DNA from: Heliocybe sulcata
Taxonomy: Eukaryota > Basidiomycota > Agaricomycetes > Gloeophyllales > Gloeophyllaceae
Assembly: GCA_004369045.1 (NCBI GenBank)
Contig: ML213508.1
Span: forward strand, 1,381,572-1,445,571
DNA: 64,000 bases
Direction: 5' to 3'
A program made the position numbers and the translations under genes. Under the pieces are notes generated by a model that worked only from the letters and a program-made list of their open reading frames with translations, was not told the origin of the DNA and made no database searches. Below are positions 11,184 to 22,938 of this stretch, piece by piece (positions within the stretch are counted from its first letter, which is position 1; every line of letters starts with the position of its first letter).

Positions 11184-12975
11184 TCAGACCGTCTTCTTGT
11201 CCGCCTTCTCCTCGTTCTCGGAGCTGCTGTACCCAGAGTCGCTGCCTACGGCATTGCTCGCGAGGTTGCGCTGCGCCACGCCGTCTTGGTTCTTGTAAAA
11301 GACAATGTCGCCGTCGTCTTCGATGAAGCAGCATTCGCTGAAGGAGCGGTACAGCGCGTAGAAGGTGTTCTGTCGAGTAATGCCGGGTCAGGAAGGCTAT
11401 GTGTAAAGGAACCCGGCTGGACTTACGGTGGAGTCGTAGTTGTATTGGTCTTTGAGCACTGCCTTGATTCGTTCGGTCACCTCCGGCTGGTTGTCTGTGA
11501 TACAGTCTAAAAGTAAGCTCTTGGAATAGAAGAACAGCACTGACAGAAGGGTATGATTGAGAAGAAGTGATGCGCCACATGATCATGCGAGACCTGTCGG
11601 TGAGGCGAGCTATCAATGCGCGCCGATATGGACGGGGAGATGGTAGAACGCACGTTGTGCAGGAAGAACCGCCCAATCCACCCGAGCAGCGGTCTGTCGA
11701 CGGTGGCGACGGCTCCGCGCAGGAACGACCATTCTTTTCCGCGGTAGTGAGGGATGGTAGGGTCGGAGTGGTGCAAGAACGTCAGCATCACGATCCAGTG
11801 GTTGGCAAGCTGGGGTCACAGGCACGTCAGAACTGCGGTGACTCTGGGACACGAGAGATTGGCCATACCAGGTATGGTATAAAGTAGAACTTGACAAAGT
11901 CGGCGAGGCCGACCTGTTTGGCGTAGTAGTACAAGATGGCGGACATGCCGAGGAGGCCAATGTCGGAGATGATGATGTTCCAGCGCTCGTGTGCCTTGAA
12001 AAGCGGCGAGTACGGGGAGAAGTGCTATACAGACGTGTTCATGTTGCGGGGCTGCGCGACAAGCTGAGCGGTACTCACGTTCGTCCCCATACCTGGAGGG
12101 TACATCTTGCTCCCGAGGGCGTTGTAGCTCAGGTACGCGTGCCATCCGAGCAGCTGCATCATGACGATCCGGACGAGCGTGTAGATCGGCGTCTCCTCGA
12201 AGATGTCGTGGTAGTCCATGACATGGGCCACGCCTTCAGGGGGCAATTCGTAGTCTGTCCGAGTGCGAGGAACGTAGTTCTCGTCCCGCTCGATGGATCC
12301 AGTGGCTTTCTGTCGAACCCTCCGTTTGAGCGAAAGCGACCACAAGCGAGGCTGTGCACTTACATGGTGCGCATGATGGGTCGACCGCCATGAATAATAC
12401 GGGACCAGAATAGACTGGAATGGCTACATCAGTGCTCTCCACATCAGCGAGGGGAGCGCGATCGTACTGTATGTAACGCGAAACCCAAGATGTGGTTGAC
12501 GCAAGAATACGGCGACATTGTGCCGTGCCCGGCTTCATGGCCTGTCAGTTCCAGTTTAGCTCTCGAATACCTCCGTGGCGCAGAGGCAAGTAACCGACCT
12601 AAGCACCACCAGCCGGCCAGAGCAACGCCCTGCCAGAACCAGTACACCGACCACAGCGTCCATCTGAGGACCTCGAACGCTCTGTAGTGACCTGCATACT
12701 GGCTGTCCAGTGCTCGGCACAGCGGGTCGATATACGTGGCTGCGGCGTAGAAGAGCGCGGCAAAGAACACGTCTCGCGCTACGTATTGCAGAGACTTTCT
12801 AGTCGACTTCTGGTAGAGGTGCTTGGGGATAGCAGCATGGATTTCTGCTAGAGTCACCTGGACCGCGGTCAACTGGCTGAAGCACTGATTAGCAAAGGGA
12901 GACACTGACCTGGGGCGGGGAGAAGTCAGTGTTCTTGCGGTGCTCGTATTCGGGGCCGTTTTCAAAGATTCCCAT
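11184..12975 (-). CDS. FAD2-like membrane fatty acid desaturase (desaturase 1)
   Basis: Membrane di-iron desaturase of the delta-12/FAD2 family, acting on acyl chains in the endoplasmic reticulum. It starts MGIFENGPEYEHRKN, the same opening as desaturase 3 ([13 protein letters not shown]). Helical segments (VFFAALFYAAATY, SVYWFWQGVALAGW) precede histidine box 1, HEAGH. Box 2 is WRSTHHAHH, followed by ERDENYVPRTRTD. Box 3 is [14 protein letters not shown]. The C-terminal exons read CFIEDDGDIVFYKNQDG and end KADKKTV-stop. About nine exons. The usual HECGH of delta-12 enzymes is HEAGH here, and box 2 is unusual. It could be a desaturase, acetylenase or other FAD2-type modifier; regiospecificity cannot be read from sequence. 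It is divergent from an alpha/beta-hydrolase. Confidence 0.85.
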
Positions 12976-13412
12976 GGTGCGTTGAGTTGAGCGACGAGAG
13001 GGCAGCCCTGGGCGGGTGAAGGGGTGCGCATGCCGGGTATAAGTACGAAACGTTTCCTCTACGGAATATCCTGCGATTAACGTTTAACATGGAAATACAC
13101 CGGACGGATGGGGACGAGGACCCCGGGATCACGATCGATGGTATTACAGGAAATGCATGCGATTAAGAAAAGGTGGATGCCGTAAAGCAGCGGTCGATAT
13201 GATCCGGCTAGGACACGCGCGGCACGGAAGCAAATTCGTGATGAATCCGGCGATTGCCGCGTCACCTTGGTCCTGATTGATGCTATACACTCCGCTGCGC
13301 TCGACTATTACTTGATTTCATGAACGCGTTATCCATCATTAATTTGGCGGCGTCTGCCTTGCTTGCGACTCCATTTACATAGTCAAGATCGACCGCCCTT
13401 GACTTGCTCACA
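12976..13412. promoter_or_regulatory. divergent promoter region, desaturase 1 / acyl hydrolase
   Basis: The 437 bp between the two start codons must serve both genes. A GATCCGGCTAGG stretch near 13202 loosely resembles GGATCCGCC near 17408 in the other desaturase-hydrolase intergenic region. This is a weak similarity seen by eye and may be chance. Confidence 0.35.
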
Positions 13413-15234
13413 ATGTTCCACAGCACTGACCATCTCTGGTCACCGCTTCTCCGAGTCCTCCCTTCAGCATTAATATTGCTTTTGATTTACTTTGGAATAA
13501 CCTTCCTCCGAAGTATATCGGCCTCTCGAATCAGGCTTCTGCACTCCGCCAAACCAGCTTCTCTGATTCCAGATGGATCACTCACGCTTGTCGACCTTGT
13601 GAAGAATGCAGTCCCCGCTCTTGTCGGGCCGGAATCTGGGTTTCGCTCGGTGTGGTGGCTGCCAGGGTGAGACCACATGAGCTAACAGAGCCTCGCAGAC
13701 TCGTGCTCAACTTTGCAGAGGTAACGCCCAGACGATCTACTGCTCGCTGGGCGACTTCAGTCAAGTTGATCCAATAGTCTACGAACGGTGATTGCAACAG
13801 CACTGTCATCTGGAAAACCTAGCTAATACTGCGAAACAGGAAGCTTCTCTGTGTCCCTGACGGAGGTGCGATTATCTATTATCCCCAGTTTCAACCTCCT
13901 GGCCTATACCGTTTATTGAACATCGATGTAGGCACCCTGGCTCTCGATATCACTCCTCCATTCAGCGCCCAGCCCTTGGAGGTCGGAGAACCGGTTGTCC
14001 TCGTGACGCACGGGCTTACGGGAGGCTCGCATGAATCCTACGTCCGTGCGGCCTTGACCGCGTTGGCCAGTCCGGAGGCGCCCAGGTTCCGAGCAGTCGT
14101 CCTCAACTCCAGAGGGTGCAACGGCGCACCCGTGACTTCGCCCAAACTCTATCACGTACGTCCCCATAGGCCATCGTCTGTTGTGCAATGCAGGGTACAT
14201 CAGATTTGACGTTCTCATCCCCGACAGGCAGGAACGACTGATGATATCAGAAACGCGGTGCTCTGGATCTGCCACACGTTCCCCCGTTCGTCGATATTTG
14301 GCTTGGGTGCGTGCGACGTTACTCTGCTCCATTCGTCGCCGCTCATAGATATTGGTAGGATTTTCGCTTGGTGCTAACGCGTTGACAAAGTACGTCGGCG
14401 AGGAGGGGCCCGAGTGCCCTATCAGCGCGATTGTGAGTCTCGCTAATGTATGGGACTTTGCGCGCGGGTCGCCGCACATTGAGCGCGGGACGTGGATGAA
14501 CAGATTCGTCTATGATTTCGTGCTGGGCGGCGCACTGCAGGCGCTGCTAGGCAAGCATCGACGGATCTTCTATGAGGACCCTGCGTCCCCGCTGCCGTCG
14601 GCGCTTCTGGACGAGTTTTTGCCGCGCAAGAACGTAAGGTTGAGGGAGTATGATAGTGCCATCACTCCGAGGCTCTATGGGTTCGAGGACGCGATGGACT
14701 ACTACTCGGCTATCAGTTCTTGCAGAGTTGTGGAGCGCATTGCTATTCCATGCTTGGCTATCAACGCAGGGGATGATCCTATTGTCACGGTCGACAATAT
14801 TCCCGTATGTCAGGTACGTAGGCTATCTATCCCTATCATCCTTCTTTCCGTGATTGTCGTGCATCCATTGCAGATCCTACAATCCCCATGGGTTATTCAA
14901 GCTATCACCGGGGGCGGCGGTCATATGGGATGGTTCGAACCTTCGACTGGAGGGGGTCGAACGTTCGAGCGCTGGTACGTCAAGCCAACGGCACAATTCT
15001 TATTGGCGATTCGCGAGGTACGCTTGCATCTAAACGTGACGACAATCGGCTCTCACCGTATACTCCCGTGCACAGCTTGGCTTGGCTGCCCGACCGAGGC
15101 CTCGAATCACCGAAGACGCGGCGCGGGGTATGCGCTTGCAGGAAGGGCGCCCAGATATCGGTTTCCGAGAAGTGGAAGAAGAGGCTGTCGTGAGCAGCGG
15201 CACCGGGGAGTCGAAGCTGTTTTCGGGGTGGTAG
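13413..15234 (+). CDS. alpha/beta-hydrolase of the EHT1/EEB1/YMR210W (ABHD1/3) type
   Basis: In yeast this family includes acyl-CoA:ethanol O-acyltransferases/thioesterases for medium-chain acyl groups. The N-terminus has one membrane anchor (VLPSALILLLIYFGITFL). Family motifs are WWLPGGNAQTIYCSLGDFS, VPDGG-TLALDI, VLVTHGLTGGSHESYVR, VLNSRGCNGAP, the nucleophile elbow GFSLGAN, NVWDFARG, the acid in CLAINAGDDPIV and the catalytic His in GGGGHMGWFE. The last exon, after an intron near 15018-15078, ends EEEAVVSSGTGESKLFSGW-stop, a tail common in this family. The start is the first ATG of the frame; no earlier in-frame ATG exists close by. Its divergent arrangement with desaturase 1 suggests a linked acyl-chain role, which is inference. 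Confidence 0.85.
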
Positions 15235-16159
15235 GGCGAACGTGGGATGATGAACGATCTTCTAATCCGTACGCCGCGTCGTGGACTCGGAGGCTTCCCT
15301 TGTCCGGGACGTCGGAGGTCCTCACGTAGCGCAGGGATTTGGAATGAGGGATTTGAAAAAGGTGGGATGTTGATCATGATAAGATTAGAAGGAGAGGTTA
15401 CTGGGCATACTCTGTCTGTTTAAGCTAGGGATGCAGCACGGAGTCTGTTCGTCTGGAATGGTTTGTGAATTGATCCTGTGATCCAGCTTCCGCTGTGTAC
15501 GGAAGCTTAGCGCCTCCGTATTTGTGGGCTCTGCTAATCTTAAAGGCACCTAGCTAGGCTTCTTCGAAGTTTGTGGCGTTAGGTGGTTGACAGCCTATCA
15601 CTTCCCCGCCACTGCTGCGTTAACGTGATACATGCTCCGGAACAGTGGCTTATCTTGCGTCGCATAGGGTGCTGCCTCTCGTTAACGAAACAGGGATCAG
15701 AAGTAGCTTGGGAAGGATCACTGGTTCTGGTCGAGGACATATTTTCCGTCCTGCAGGACTCGGCTTACGGCAATCGTGGGCGTGCCATGCCTCTTCGCGA
15801 CGTCAGGTTCTTCGAGCGCATGTGGGCGAGGGAAATTATCTGCGTAAAGACTTTTCTTTGCGTGGTTTGAGAGAGCGTTCTGATGTGGCTAGGTTGGGAG
15901 GCTGCATCAATGAAATCGACTGGCGCAAGATCCGCGGGTGTCGATGTCGATTTCTGATCTAAGCGAGCAGATCTCGATTCTGGGCTGTGCACAAACGCTA
16001 AGCGAGATCCGCTCGATATAAGGATATCCATTAGTCAACGAGCGGTAATTACTCTGGAATTCAGTACGTCCTGCTATCACCGTGCCAATGTATTCCATTC
16101 ATGGACAGGGACATTGCCTAGGCAACATTTCGTCTCAAAGAAGAGTATCATTCGAGCGG
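15235..16159. other. intergenic, convergent gene ends
   Basis: About 0.9 kb between the 3' ends of the acyl hydrolase (+) and the HSL-type esterase (-). Short open frames occur but none with motifs or good splice borders. Confidence 0.4.
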
Positions 16160-17397
16160 TCATTGCGAGAACGCGAAACGCAAGGCGTCAATTATGTCTG
16201 CCCTCTTCTTGGCGCTGAGCGTAGTGTCATGGAGCAGCTTGTCTGATACGTGGAAAGTGGACCGATAATTCTGCACGGCCGGGTAATCGAAATTAGCACA
16301 GGCCCTGAAGGGAGCAGACGGACTTACGTGAATTTCAGTAGGCACCCCGGCTTCCAGGAGCTTGTGGCCAAAGGCAATGCCGTCATTTGTCAAGTCGTCC
16401 CACTGGGCGCAGAGGAGCATCGTCGGAGGTAGGTGATGCAGATTATCGGCAAGATTTGGCACGGCGTACCCCCTCACTTTGGGGTCAAGACTTTCCAGGC
16501 CCTGTGGAAGATAGAGCTCCCACATGTACCTGGTAACGTTAGCGTTCCAGATAATATTAACGGGGTTGTGATACGTGGAATAAGAGGATGGCCGGTATTC
16601 GAACGCGGCATCTTCCAGCAGCAGGAGGCGGATGGCGTTTCTGGCAGCTTCTACGCCGTGTTCGTCGCGGTATCGAAGGCAGACACCGACGGCGAGGGTG
16701 CCACCCGCTGATGTGCCTCCGACGGCGATGCGAGTAGGATCGATGAAGTAGTCTGCAACCCTGGATGAAGTCGTGAGCCACAACAACACCTGGTAGACGT
16801 CTTCGAAGGCTGTAATATCCCAATATGGTAAGCGCCTCGTGGCGCCGATTAAATGTTACGTACGCGCGGGAAAGGGGTCCTCGGGGGTCTGGCGATAGGA
16901 TGGTGCGGCGACGACGACACTGGCGCCTGCTGCGAGGGCACTGCAGAACGCATCGAGGCGCAGAGGCCCTGCGGAAAAGAAACCGCCATGATGCTTCCGA
17001 ATCATCTATCAGCGCTGTGTCAAGCACGCTGGGAATTACTCACCATCCACATTACCACCGGCAAGGGTCGCCCCTCTGCGCGAATAGGGATGTACAATCG
17101 GACAGCCGTGGGCGGCTGCGATAGGTTTGCTGTGCCAGCCGAGAGATACACATCCTTCTTGATGACCCCAGCGCTGTCGTGGGGTCTGGGAGGAATCGCG
17201 CGCATAAAGTCGACCACGACCTGCGCGCGCTGGGCCCTCTCCACTGTCTTTGGAAATATCGACACAAACTCGCGCAACTCCGGGTCGACGCGGCGGAGAT
17301 CCGTCGTGGTAGGGGTGGGTGTCATCGCAGGTGTGACCATGTCCGCGTCCAAGGGTGCGTGGCATTTTATACAGCTAAATCTGTTTGGGAAACTCAT
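16160..17397 (-). CDS. hormone-sensitive-lipase-type alpha/beta-hydrolase (fold-3 esterase)
   Basis: Serine esterase or lipase of the HSL/arylacetamide deacetylase group. After splicing, the oxyanion-hole region reads MWMHHGGFFSAG. The nucleophile lies in AVGGTSAGGTLAV, the acid in LLCAQWDDLTNDG and the catalytic His in the final exon, STFHVSDKLLHD. That His exon is joined by a 54-nt intron (GTAAGTCC...TGCTAAT...GTGCAG) after GVPTEIH. N-terminal DLRRVDPELREFVSIFPKT is the usual cap start. The start is uncertain: MSFPNRF at 17397 was chosen, but ATGs near 17340 and 17326 would also keep the domain. Substrate is unknown. The gene is divergent from desaturase 2. Confidence 0.82.
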
Positions 17398-17822
17398 GCA
17401 CCGGATAGGATCCGCCTGAATCCGTGACCCAGCGCCCTGCGAGTGCAGGCATCTCGATTTCATATCGTTATGCCGAACAAGATCAGTTGACGTAAAGTTC
17501 CTGGATCACCTTCCAAAGATTCCCTTCATACTGTGTGGAGATCGCGAGGCGTGGTCCACGAACACGCTCTAGTCTGTTCGCTAATCGGGGTAATCGTTAA
17601 GTTTGTGCTCTCACCGTAAATGGGATGACCTGCAGAAGCATCATGCCGCCTGATCGAACAGCCCTTCCTTCCGGGACAATCTCGTCTGCAGGTTCGAGGA
17701 CATATCTCTGGTCCATATTTTTGCAAATTATAAGTACCTCCTACTCTCGAGGGGATTAATAGCACGGCCTGCACCTGGTGTCTCCTCAGGTCTCGCCTCG
17801 ATTTCCACCTCCTTTCGACGCA
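17398..17822. promoter_or_regulatory. divergent promoter region, esterase / desaturase 2
   Basis: 425 bp between the start codons of the two genes, nearly the same spacing as in the desaturase 1 pair. A TTATAAG at 17728-17734, about 90 bp before the desaturase 2 ATG, could be its TATA element. A GGATCCGCC word lies near 17408. Confidence 0.4.
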
Positions 17823-19533
17823 ATGGGCGCTCCTATTAACCTTTCCACTCAGCCTGCTCCTCAGGCGAAAGGCCACAGCGTGCGGGAATCGCCCGACTAC
17901 ACGCCCATGCCATGGTGAGCAGGCCGTCACGGGCTTCCATTCGGCACTGGCTGACTGCACGTCATGCAGGACTCTCAAGGAGATCAGGTCTGCTATCCCT
18001 GCCCAGCTCTTCGTCAGGGATACGCCCAGGGCGATTCTCTACCTCGTACGGGACCTGCTCATGGCCGCTGTCGTGTGGAAGCTGGGTCTCCAAATAGACC
18101 CGGCGTTCAGGCACTCGCGTGTCACCTCTGCGTTGACCGCGACAGGCGCGGAAGTGGCGAGATGGGCGGCTTGGTGTGCCTAGTACGTAGCGCTGGGGAA
18201 ACTGATGCCACTGGTGCTAACGGGGGGACCTTCCAGCTGGTGGGTTCAAGGGTTGATCTTTACCGGCATATGGGTCATTGGCCATGAAGTAGGTTTACGG
18301 TTTAGCGCGTCGCAGGTGATCGGGAGATTAACCTCTCGTCTCTAGTGCGGCCACGGTGCCTTTTCTGCCCATAAGTGGGTGAACGACATTATTGGCTTTG
18401 TAAGCAACCATTCATCGTGTCTGGATGCGCTGAGCTATATTCGTCTTTCAGACCACGCATATCTTCCTGTGGACGCCGTACTTTAGCTGGAGGATCTCGC
18501 ACCACCGCCACCACAGCAACCATGCCTCTATGGAACGCGACGAGGTCTATGTCCCCAAGACTCGGACTGACCTGGGGATACCGAAGGAGTCTGAGGGCCA
18601 CCACATGGACTATGACGACTACTTCGGCGATACTCCTATTTACACTATGTATATGTTGATCCGGCAACAACTTCTGGCATTCCCTGCATATCTCCGTGAG
18701 TGCCTAACTCTATTCTGCGCGTCTTGCCTGACGCCAGGCACATACAGTCTTCAACGTGTCTGGCCAGAAGGACTACCCAAAATGGACGAATCACTATGAT
18801 CGTAAGCATGCGCGCTATTTTTGACCGCGCCCGTGGCTGAATGGCCATGCAGCCAACTCTGTCCTGTTCACGAAGGAGCAGCGCAATGTCGTCATCATCT
18901 CGAACCTCGGGACAGCGGCGATGGCATATCTCGTCAAGGCGGCCTGTGCGCAGTACGGCGCGTCCAGCGTGGTGAAGCTCTACGGAATCCCTTGGTTGTG
19001 TGTCACGCACTGGTTCATTATGATCACGTACCTCCACCACACGGATCCAGAGCTGCCGCACTACCGCAAGGCAGAGTGGAACTTCCAACGTGGCGCCGCC
19101 GCCACTGTGGATCGCGACTTTTTGGGCTGGTGGGGTCGTTACTTCCTGCACGATGTCGCGCACTTTCATGTCATCCACCACTTCTTCCCCAAGATGCCGT
19201 GGTGTACGTCTCTCATATTTGGCTGCGCCTTTTCATGCCTGCTCACTATTGTTGCGTGTAGACAACGGGGAGGAGGCGACCAAGTACCTGAAGGAGTTTA
19301 TTGGCGAGCACTATGCCTACTCGAACAAGCCCGTCTTCAGTGCGCTCTGGCACAACTACAATGAATGCCAATTCGTCGAAGATGAAGGTACGCATTGATC
19401 GCGCAGTCATAACGCACTTGTGTTCTAAGAGATGATCGGTATAGGCGATGTCTTGTTCTACAAGAATCGTAAAGGGGAAGCTGTGAGACGGCCGGCGCAG
19501 AGACTCGCGCCTCCTCCGCAGGAGAGCACGTAA
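17823..19533 (+). CDS. FAD2-like fatty acid desaturase (desaturase 2)
   Basis: Second membrane di-iron desaturase and the closest of the three to canonical delta-12 enzymes. It starts [14 protein letters not shown]; the second exon begins [19 protein letters not shown]. Box 1 is HECGH ([16 protein letters not shown], split by an intron). Box 2 is [20 protein letters not shown], followed by VYVPKTRTD. Box 3 is [20 protein letters not shown]. The C-terminus reads [18 protein letters not shown] and ends PPPQEST-stop. About eight or nine exons. Box 3 HVIHH differs from HVAHH in desaturases 1 and 3, so it is not their recent duplicate. It probably makes linoleate-type products or a further modified chain; specificity is not deducible. 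Confidence 0.87.
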
Positions 19534-20784
19534 ATAGGCGGCAGATCCGGTCCGGAACGGTACACGTTGCTCTAAAAGTGGCGACGCAATATCTATCCTT
19601 TATGTTATCTTCTTGGGCCTCCATCCGCTGCATTAGAGTCTCGCGTATCTCGTAATTATGTACATCAAGCTGGCGTGTTGCACCATCAATGAGATTCATT
19701 CCTTTGAATTTGTCAAGTGTTTCAGTATGCAACTACCTCTCGTCGTATGGAAGGTATGAATTACGTTGTTTATGCGAAGGCGAGTCAGTGAATTAATTAC
19801 ACTTCATCTCCCATACCATTAATCGAGGGTGACGACATTAATTTCGCCAACGTTCAATCTATGTCCACTGACATTAGTTATCAGCATGCTGTACAGTGCG
19901 CCCTGCCTTCTACACCAGTTCTCTGGATACTCAGACAAACTACAAGTCCTTAATACACTTAATGCAGCAAATGATGCACGAGGACCTGGCTCCAAGACCG
20001 GAACTTAAGAAGCGCCGCATTAATAAGTCGAGCTCATCGCTGGTATCCAGTCTGCTTCCGTAGGCTTGCATTATCTAGAGGCTACGAAGAGGGCTCTGGT
20101 CACGATCGTTCGGTTTTTGCAGAGGCTGCCTACCAACAGAGCGCATCTCGACAGCGGTGTGGCCACCCTACCCTTTTATGAAGAGCTCATGGCCTTACGA
20201 CCTCTGTACTTCCCTTGCAGAGGCTCCCGGCCAACTCAAGTGGTCTCCACAGGGAAAGATCACCAGGCGCGCATCCAGGTTACAAACTGGACGACCTCTT
20301 GGCCTCTCTTCGCCCTCCAAGCAGACACACTTGTAGGTGACCAACGCCAGAGCACTCGCCAACACCTGCGAGTACGCTGGGACTCCTCGCCGTCCGTCCT
20401 CGAACCTAGTCCGACTCGGACGTCGTTCCAATCAAAACACGGAAGCAAATCTGCTATCGATGCAACACAGGATCGGTACGCATCTGATCTCCAAATCGTT
20501 GTGGACAGCTTCTGTCTCACTCGCATCGCGAGTCGGGATCTTCTGTCTCAGTCGGCCAGCGCGGCGCTTCCTGATGCGATCTTGTGGCGTTCAGTAGAAC
20601 GTGGCGAGCAGCGTTTAAACGCTTAACTACCGACGGACGACTTCTCAGTCCCGAGGGGAAGCGCTGGGTATTATTACATTACAGCGAAGTAATTATCGAA
20701 TGGCAAGCCAAGGGCATCCGGGATCTATAGGTATGAACAGAATCCAATCCAACCGTAAAGTACTAATGGTTCACAACCCAATCT
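19534..20784. other. intergenic region, convergent gene ends
   Basis: About 1.25 kb with a 186-codon open frame at 20066-20626 (+) that lacks recognisable motifs, introns or homology-like patterns. Otherwise nothing was seen. It could hold a decayed gene. Confidence 0.35.
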
Positions 20785-22938
20785 CTAGTCGCGGCTCGGG
20801 CGCTCCATATGCACGAGCTCGACCGCACTGCTCGTGATCCTCTCCAAAGGCCACCTCTCACCCTCGCCATGCTTCAAGTCCAACACTTCGCCCACATAGT
20901 CGCACGCCTCCAGCACAGTATCGATATCCTCCTTGGTGTGCGCAGCACTGACGCAGAACCGCACACGCGAGGTAATCAAAGGCGTAGCAGGGTACGCCAC
21001 GACCACAATGACAATCGGCGTGCTGTACTGCCGCAACAGCCGGTGGAAGGGCGCCATCTTGCCAGGATGGAAGATGAGCAGCGGGACGATGGGCGAGTCG
21101 TCGTGCCCGTAGACGATGAACCCGAGCTTCTCGAGCCCTCGGTGGAGATACCGCGAGTTGAAGGTGATACGGCGCAATCGGTCAACGCCCTCCGTACCAT
21201 CGCGCACAGAGGGCGGGAGGTCCATCCAGGACGGCAGGGAGGAGGCGAGGGCGCGACCGGGGTACGCCTCTTTGACTTCAGGCTCAATCATGCGGCTCTT
21301 GGTGATAGTACCAGCGGATGTAGATGTAGGCAATGCGGGCGTGACACCCATGATACTGGCCATACTGGCGATGACTTGGGCGAGGACGGGCGGAGTCATG
21401 GCCTCTGCATAGGCGTGCGAGTGGCTGCGCACACGGAGACGGTCGATGACGGTCTTCGAGCCGGAGATGTAGCCACCAGCGGCCCCGAACGACTTGGTGA
21501 AGGTACCCATGAGGATGTCGATTGAGCGGGGGTCGACACCGTAGTAGTCAGCCACACCCCGGCCGTGCGGACCGAGGGCGCCGATCGAGTGAGCCTCGTC
21601 GATGAAGAGGTAGAACTGGAGGAACGTGAACCCATGCAGACGCACAGTCAGACGAAGCAATTTACCTTGTATTTCTTCTTGAACTCCATGATAGCCGGCA
21701 GATTGGTCATGGTGCCCTCCATGCTGAAGAGACCCTCTACGATGAGGAGGATCTTCTTCCATGGCCTGTGGGTCTTGGGCTGTCCCTGACTGATGACCTC
21801 CTTCAAGAGATTCTCGAGATCCTTCATGTCGTTGTGCTTGAACATCCTGACATTCGCTCCACTCAGCCGCACACCGAACCGGATCGACGCGTGATTCAGC
21901 TCGTCCGAGATCACGAGGCAGCCTTTGCTGACCAAGGCCGGGATGATGGTTGAGTTGGTCGCGAAGCCCATCGAGCAGATGAGGGAGTCCTCCTGCCCGA
22001 CGAAATTGGCGACCAGCGCCTCGGCCTGAGAGTGTAGGTCCAGAGACCCGCCCTCGCGACGCGTGCCGCATGCAGAGACACCGTACCGCTTGATGCTCTC
22101 CTCCACGGCGTCCGCACATCCGCCCCGTGCTTGAGCGAAACCGAGGTAGTTGTACGAGGAGATGTTGAGCGCACGGACCTTGCGCCCCGTAGGCTGGAAC
22201 GTGATGTTGTAGTCCTTGGAGTCGCGCTCGAGAAGCACGATGGTGCGACCCGCCACGCCCGTGACGGGATATGAGAAGCAGTCATCGATACGAGTTTTCA
22301 GCCTCCGGGTGTAGAATGAATCGAAGTCGGAAGTGATAGGAGCGTAACCCTAAGACGGGGTGATGTTCAGCTAGGGGTAAGAACAGGCCAAAGAGCGAGC
22401 TCACGTCATGAGGTACCAAGTGCTTGAACTCTCCTGGGTTGAAGTACTTGCGGAAGAAGTCACGAAAGTGCCCGAATACGATGAGGATTATGTAGCTGAT
22501 ATACGTCGTAAACAACACATAGTAAGGCGGATCTTGCTCGACCTGGGGCTTCACAGGCTTCCCGGGCGGATGCTGGGAAGTGTACTTATACTCGTCGTTG
22601 GAGCAATGGCCGAACTCGGAGTGTACAGTCGTATAGACCTGCTCGGACGTCGGGGGTACCGAGGGGTATGTCAACATGTCCGAGTACGACTCCTCTCCTT
22701 CGTCCAAGATGGTATCTTCGCTGCTCGCCGTGACCGACGACGACAAGGACAGTGCGGGCGTCGCCAGGGGCGTCTCTCCCCGCGCGCGGGCGCGGGCGTC
22801 GGCCGCCCTGACGGCGGACAGGTAGGACGCGGCGGTCGACATGGGGCCGAGGGACGAAGACGACTTCTTCTTCCTAAACATCGACGGCGTGGGTGACGGG
22901 GGGTTGATCGCCATCGGCGACGGCGTCTGCGCGGGCAT
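20785..22938 (-). CDS. LCB2: serine palmitoyltransferase subunit 2
   Basis: Catalytic subunit of serine palmitoyltransferase, which condenses serine with palmitoyl-CoA in the first step of sphingolipid synthesis on the ER. It has a ~130-residue low-complexity N-terminus, then a membrane segment (YVLFTTYISYIILIVFGHF) and HFRDFFRKYFNPGEFKHL. The aminotransferase class II fold follows: NISSYNYLGFAQ, YGVSACGTRREGGSLDLH, LINHAS-like SDELNHASIRFG, KILLIVEGLFSMEG, FIDEAHSIGALGPHGRGVAD and the PLP lysine motif GTFTKSFGAAGGYI. The C-terminal part includes TPPVLAQVIAS, RFCVSAAHTKEDID and ends HMERPSRD-stop. Three introns. The start at 22938 (MPAQTPSPM) is the first ATG; others within 20 residues are possible. 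Confidence 0.93.

Noticed and set aside
16307-16329. 23-nt GTAAGT...TTCAG intron in the HSL-type esterase
   Set aside because: Too short for this genome; the longer 54-nt intron with a TGCTAAT branch site yields the catalytic FHVSD motif.
20066-20626. 186-codon open frame (+)
   Set aside because: No recognisable motif or domain and no splice context; could be a relic but cannot be supported as a gene.
20809-21525. 238-codon frame antisense to LCB2
   Set aside because: Shadow of a clear LCB2 coding region.
20785-22938. LCB2 and the desaturases as one dedicated sphingolipid cluster
   Set aside because: LCB2 is a conserved single-copy housekeeping gene and no other sphingolipid gene is visible; its position may be chance.
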